From 9FT-COMBO-48-23 sp963754385 (GTDB lineage: Bacteria > Chloroflexota > Dehalococcoidia > GIF9 > UBA5629), in NCBI GenBank assembly GCA_963754385.1, contig CAVWGE010000003.1:1-64000 (forward strand): DNA of 64,000 nt, read 5' to 3'. A program made the position numbers and the translations under genes. The notes under the pieces were generated by a model, which worked only from the letters and a program-made list of their open reading frames with translations, was not told where the DNA came from and did not search any database. Shown here in pieces: positions 62,688-64,000 of this stretch; within the stretch, counting starts at the first letter, position 1; each line of letters begins with the position of its first letter.

Positions 62688-63683
62688 CTAGAGTTGCCAA
62701 AAACTGACTAGCTGCTGAAAGTCCATCATGCCGCTTTCAGCGACATTTTCAACCTCGATTCCCGCTTCTACTGCTGCAGCTACCGGATTCAGTCCACCGA
62801 GTAAAACCATGCCAACCCGGTTCATGCCGACAGCGATTTGACAAACCGGCTCGCTGATATTACCAAGAGCAAAGACACCATTGATGCTAGCCGTTTTAAG
62901 CTCCGCAATGGTTTCCTCGACGATTAACCTGGCAGGCGCTGGTATCTCCCGGAAATTAGCCAGTATCCTGCCATTGCCCGTTTTGGCGGCTTCACCGACG
63001 CTGGTCATTCCAGCACGAATATATTGTTCTGAAGGGTCCAGAGATGTGCCACCATAGTTGATTATAGCGACGAAACGTCTTGGCTTCGAATCCCTTATCT
63101 CAAGCACTCCTCCGAATTTGGATTCCATTGGGACACCGTGTTTTAACAGCACTCCGTTTACGACTACACCGCAGACTGTGGCCAGACCTATCTTACCATT
63201 TGGAATAACCACATCGCCAAGCTTCTGCCCTTCAGACGCCGTGGAAACCAGCTCGCTTACACATAACCCTGCCTCAAATGCACCTTTCATAACCGCTACA
63301 GCTCTGGGAAATTCGTTCTTGTTGAAGAGAGAAGTGTTTATAGGGACATGGCCAGTCCGGCTTCGTAGGTCAAACGTTGTGCGGAAAGCCAGTAACTCGA
63401 GTTTCTCCAATATAAAACTGAGTTGGTCGGGCGCCAAAGCTATTCGCAGTTCCTCAAGCCCTTTTGACGTAATCATCCGCCCGTCTCTACCCAGAGGCTG
63501 AGTGTAGCCTCTCTCATCCGCAATTTTTAGGTGATATCTGACGGCCCTCTCACTAAGTGAAAGCCCCCGTTTTTCAAGTTCCCGAGCGATTATGATGGAC
63601 CCTAACGGCTCAGAAGACTCACTCAACACCTTTAAAATGGATATTATCTTTCTTTCTGTATCAGAGTTGGCACTCGATATCAT
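62688..63683 (-). CDS. NrpR-like transcriptional regulator (winged helix plus DUF128)
   Basis: A 331-residue regulator. Residues 5-75 form a ribonuclease R-type winged helix (KIISILKVLSESSEPLGS, GLSERAVRYHLKIA). Residues 85-325 are one DUF128/NrpR domain with NKNEFPRAVAVMKGAFEAGL, FREIPAPARLIVEETI and VGMVLLGGLNPVAAAVEAG. NrpR is the nitrogen repressor of methanogens, where it responds to 2-oxoglutarate. This copy has a single effector domain. What it controls here is unknown; the acyl-CoA dehydrogenase genes directly downstream, or carB upstream, are candidates. Confidence 0.88.
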   Translation of the reverse strand: MISSANSDTERKIISILKVLSESSEPLGSIIIARELEKRGLSLSERAVRYHLKIADERGYTQPLGRDGRMITSKGLEELRIALAPDQLSFILEKLELLAFRTTFDLRSRTGHVPINTSLFNKNEFPRAVAVMKGAFEAGLCVSELVSTASEGQKLGDVVIPNGKIGLATVCGVVVNGVLLKHGVPMESKFGGVLEIRDSKPRRFVAIINYGGTSLDPSEQYIRAGMTSVGEAAKTGNGRILANFREIPAPARLIVEETIAELKTASINGVFALGNISEPVCQIAVGMNRVGMVLLGGLNPVAAAVEAGIEVENVAESGMMDFQQLVSFWQL

Positions 63684-63742
63684 GTTTTATAACATCGCTT
63701 TATATAGATTACCACGTATTATACTATCTCCGATGCAAGAAT

Positions 63743-63768
63743 AGAATGCTTGAATTATCCAACATTCT
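63743..63768. promoter_or_regulatory. Imperfect palindrome, possible operator
   Basis: AGAATG (63743-63748) and CATTCT (63763-63768) flank a partly symmetric 14-base centre. It is 60 bases before the NrpR-like start, upstream of a TATAAT box (63718-63723, minus strand), and could be an autoregulatory site. Confidence 0.3.
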
Positions 63769-63810
63769 GGATGCTCAGGAAAGCTGTAATGTAAAGCCGG
63801 GCATGCAGAG

Positions 63811-64000
63811 CTAGGTATTAGAAACTAAATACTCTCGAAGTGGCTTGACATTAAAAATCTGGCTGCCACTGGCTAGTGCTTTCAAGGCTACAAGAGCAGT
63901 GTCAAGCGATGTAAAGCATGGTATTCGCTTCTCGGCAGCGGCACGCCGAATATGAAAACCGTCCCGGAGCGGAATGCGGCCGCCGGTAATGGTGTTGACC
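63811..64000 (-). CDS. carB: Carbamoyl-phosphate synthase large subunit, C-terminal fragment
   Basis: The last 63 codons of carB, running off the window edge. The frame reads VNTITGGRIPLRDGFHIRRA, then AEKRIPCFTSLDTALVALKAL and a C-terminal PLREYLVSNT. This is the MGS-like allosteric domain that binds regulatory nucleotides; the catalytic parts lie outside the window. CarB makes carbamoyl phosphate for pyrimidine and arginine synthesis. Confidence 0.9.
   Translation of the reverse strand, partial: VNTITGGRIPLRDGFHIRRAAAEKRIPCFTSLDTALVALKALASGSQIFNVKPLREYLVSNT

Noticed and set aside
1..64000. CRISPR arrays, prophage or intact insertion sequences
   Set aside because: No regularly spaced repeats, cas genes, phage structural genes or transposases were found.

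Overview
This window looks like a piece of a bacterial chromosome from the Chloroflexota, most likely the class Dehalococcoidia. That is inferred from gene content only: a bacterial STT3 oligosaccharyltransferase, a DUF2206-type membrane protein, a late-step cobalamin operon behind a cobalamin riboswitch, folD-fhs, tandem PAC2 proteins, an NrpR-like (DUF128) regulator, and no lipopolysaccharide or phage genes. No 16S rRNA is present to confirm it. Coding density is high, operons are tightly packed, and GTG and TTG starts are common.

Region 1 (1-15.1 kb) is a surface-sugar locus. A Wzx-type flippase on the + strand converges on a long minus-strand operon with a complete pseudaminic-acid-type nonulosonate pathway: PseB (12.7 kb), PseC (11.5), PseF-like (10.0), PseG (6.6), PseI (4.7) and a PseH-like acetyltransferase (4.2). 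The operon also carries two methyltransferases, an additional Gfo/Idh dehydrogenase plus DegT aminotransferase pair, and a KpsC-like capsule glycosyltransferase whose real N-terminus seems to start at an ATA codon. Its last gene is the most unusual one in the window: a PP-loop N-acetyl-sugar amidotransferase fused to a complete amidase-signature domain, with no HisH-type glutaminase nearby.

Region 2 (15.1-27.1 kb) continues on the minus strand with a second glycan set: a DUF2206 membrane protein, GT4 and GT2 glycosyltransferases, a WecB/WecC-type pair for ManNAc uronate, three SDR sugar enzymes and GlmS, which supplies hexosamine. Region 3 (27.3-34.3 kb) has queA, a DUF2905 protein, the folate C1 enzymes Fhs and FolD, and STT3, which could transfer the glycans made upstream onto protein.

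Region 4 (34.3-41.0 kb, + strand) is a cobalamin operon for the nucleotide-loop and adenosylation steps (cbiB, cobD, cobyric acid synthase, cobO, cobT, cobS, cobU). It has a visible promoter, riboswitch and terminator. Region 5 (41-49.6 kb) is accessory: a HEPN-like protein, an NfeD-like protein, a NYN nuclease-like protein, two large translationally coupled surface proteins (Ig-like and Asp-box beta-propeller), and two palindromic intergenic elements.

Region 6 (49.8-64 kb) has uvrA, a PerM/AI-2E transporter, small membrane proteins, a DegV protein, two PAC2 proteins divergent from a PPC-domain protein, a biotinyl carrier protein followed by a remnant of a carboxyltransferase gene, tRNA-Ile(GAT), paired acyl-CoA dehydrogenases downstream of an NrpR-like regulator, and the 3' end of carB running off the window. 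I saw no CRISPR array, intact insertion sequence, prophage or rRNA.
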